A stretch of DNA of 64,000 bases from Providencia rettgeri (lineage in GTDB: Bacteria; Pseudomonadota; Gammaproteobacteria; Enterobacterales; Enterobacteriaceae), in contig NZ_CP096259.1 in the NCBI RefSeq assembly GCF_023205015.1, positions 65,769-129,768 on the forward strand, read 5' to 3'. The notes under the pieces were generated by a model. That model saw only the letters and a list, made by a program, of their open reading frames with translations, did not search any database and was not told the DNA's origin. Made by a program: the position numbers and the translations under genes. This document shows, piece after piece, positions 63,371 to 64,000 of the stretch. The number at the start of each line of letters is the position of its first letter. Position 1 is the first letter of the stretch.

Positions 63371-63926
63371 AATCTCAGTAATCAGCTCCCTTTTATTTTC
63401 TTCTATGTCATACAGCAAACCTGTTTTTATAGGAGATTCACTTACCTATGAGATAGCTAAAGGGTACAGCACAATCCAAGCTGTTGATGCTCGATACAAA
63501 GTAGGTAGCGGATTATCCACAAAGAAGATCCTTGATTGGCAGAGATACGCAGAGCAATTCAGTTTTGAAAAATACGATACCGTTTATGTGATTCTCGGTA
63601 CTAACGACCATGTTCAAATATCAGAAAAAGAAAAGTACACCTCTAAAGTTCGGCATTTTATCCAAACCATAAAAGCCAGAAACCAAAATGTGATCTGGTT
63701 ACTTCCTCCAACCCTTAAAGACCCCGCCAAAAACAGACTATTAGATAACACTCGGCAAGCCATAATGACGGCTTCGCAGATAGAGGGGATCACCACCGTA
63801 GATACACGAACGGTTCTTGGTGAAACATACAAGGATGTCATAGATGGGACAACAGTTCGCACAAAGGATGGAATACATATCACTCCGAACGGAGCCTTAC
63901 TTACTGTGACACAGCTACTATTTTAG
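63357..63926 (+). CDS. SGNH/GDSL-type hydrolase, exported
   Basis: 189 residues. Signal peptide to about residue 20, then the SGNH blocks: FIGDSLTYEI (Ser), VGSG (Gly), VILGTNDH (Asn), and C-terminal KDGIHITPNG (Asp, His). Probable periplasmic esterase or peptidoglycan-modifying enzyme. Part of the overlapping set with the signal peptidase and lipoprotein, likely serving the conjugation envelope. Confidence 0.85.
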   Translation: MNIYKISVISSLLFSSMSYSKPVFIGDSLTYEIAKGYSTIQAVDARYKVGSGLSTKKILDWQRYAEQFSFEKYDTVYVILGTNDHVQISEKEKYTSKVRHFIQTIKARNQNVIWLLPPTLKDPAKNRLLDNTRQAIMTASQIEGITTVDTRTVLGETYKDVIDGTTVRTKDGIHITPNGALLTVTQLLF

Positions 63927-63943
63927 TAAATTGGAATGTTGTA

Positions 63944-64000
63944 ATGAGAAGAAAGCGTAGATTTAAGAAACGAAATCCCTATGTAACTAATATGAATATT
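63944..64000 (+). CDS. Start of a further gene, cut by the window edge
   Basis: Nineteen codons from the ATG at 63944, beginning MRRKRRFKKRNPYVT, a strongly basic N-terminus. Continues beyond the window; identity cannot be judged. Confidence 0.45.
   Translation, partial: MRRKRRFKKRNPYVTNMNI

Noticed and set aside
63937..63950. TGTTGTAATGAG as a Ter site
   Set aside because: Matches only the first eight bases of the Ter core, overlaps a gene start, and such short matches are expected by chance in AT-rich DNA.

Overview
The window is a piece of a large multidrug-resistance plasmid from a Gammaproteobacterium, most likely a member of the Enterobacterales. From 1 to 47447 it is a stack of nested mobile elements: IS21, IS3, IS26, ISCR1, a class 1 integron, Tn402 tni genes, Tn21-type mercury transposons and IS1. 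From 47448 to 64000 it is an AT-rich plasmid backbone with maintenance, SOS, partition, toxin-antitoxin and possible transfer-region genes. No replication initiator, rRNA, tRNA or CRISPR array was found, so incompatibility group and host species cannot be fixed from this window.

Layout, left to right. (1) 1-3724: an IS21-family element (istA, partial istB) interrupted by an IS3-family element; its end cuts tniB. (2) 3725-32518: the tni region of a Tn402-type transposon, whose tniA is split by an IS26-bounded island (5018-31125). Both sides of the island carry the same 8-bp target duplication. Removing the island and one copy of the duplication restores a 560-codon tniA frame. Inside the island, in order: a resolvase remnant, a pdif site, mph(E), msr(E), ISEc29, two chromosomal gene scars, armA, a truncated IS903-like element, ISCR1, qnrA, ISCR1, truncated sul1, an ISAba125 remnant, blaNDM-1, bleMBL, trpF, a chimeric ORF, a second ISCR1-qnrA-ISCR1 block, and then an integron read right to left (intI1, dfrA17, aadA5, qacEdelta1, sul1). 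The ISCR1-qnrA-ISCR1-sul1 block is a 5,275-bp direct repeat flanking the blaNDM-1 module. (3) 32519-37151: truncated urf2 and the mer operon of Tn21. (4) 37152-39471: an IS1-catA1 segment derived from Tn9/Tn2670, bounded by the two halves of an acetyltransferase gene that a Tn21-type transposon once split (TAATA duplication on each side). (5) 39472-47447: a second, complete mercury transposon with a Tn21-type tnpA-tnpR and a divergent mer operon.

Together the cargo should give resistance to carbapenems and other beta-lactams, most aminoglycosides, macrolides, quinolones (low level), sulfonamides, trimethoprim, streptomycin/spectinomycin, chloramphenicol, bleomycin, quaternary ammonium compounds (weak) and inorganic mercury.

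The backbone carries a homologue of the replication-fork barrier protein Tus, a lipoprotein, a LexA-box-controlled umuD-umuC pair, two ParB-type proteins, ssb, a parF-parG partition cassette surrounded by arrays of an 8-bp repeat (TGTGTTWA), a mazE-mazF pair, and a 46-codon Hok-type toxin gene on the minus strand with its own terminator. These are followed by three small AT-rich genes, a tyrosine recombinase next to a DUF4365 protein and an unrecognised three-module protein, and a signal peptidase-lipoprotein-SGNH hydrolase set at the right edge. The recombinase/DUF4365/three-module group (58976-62203) is the best candidate for an undescribed system.
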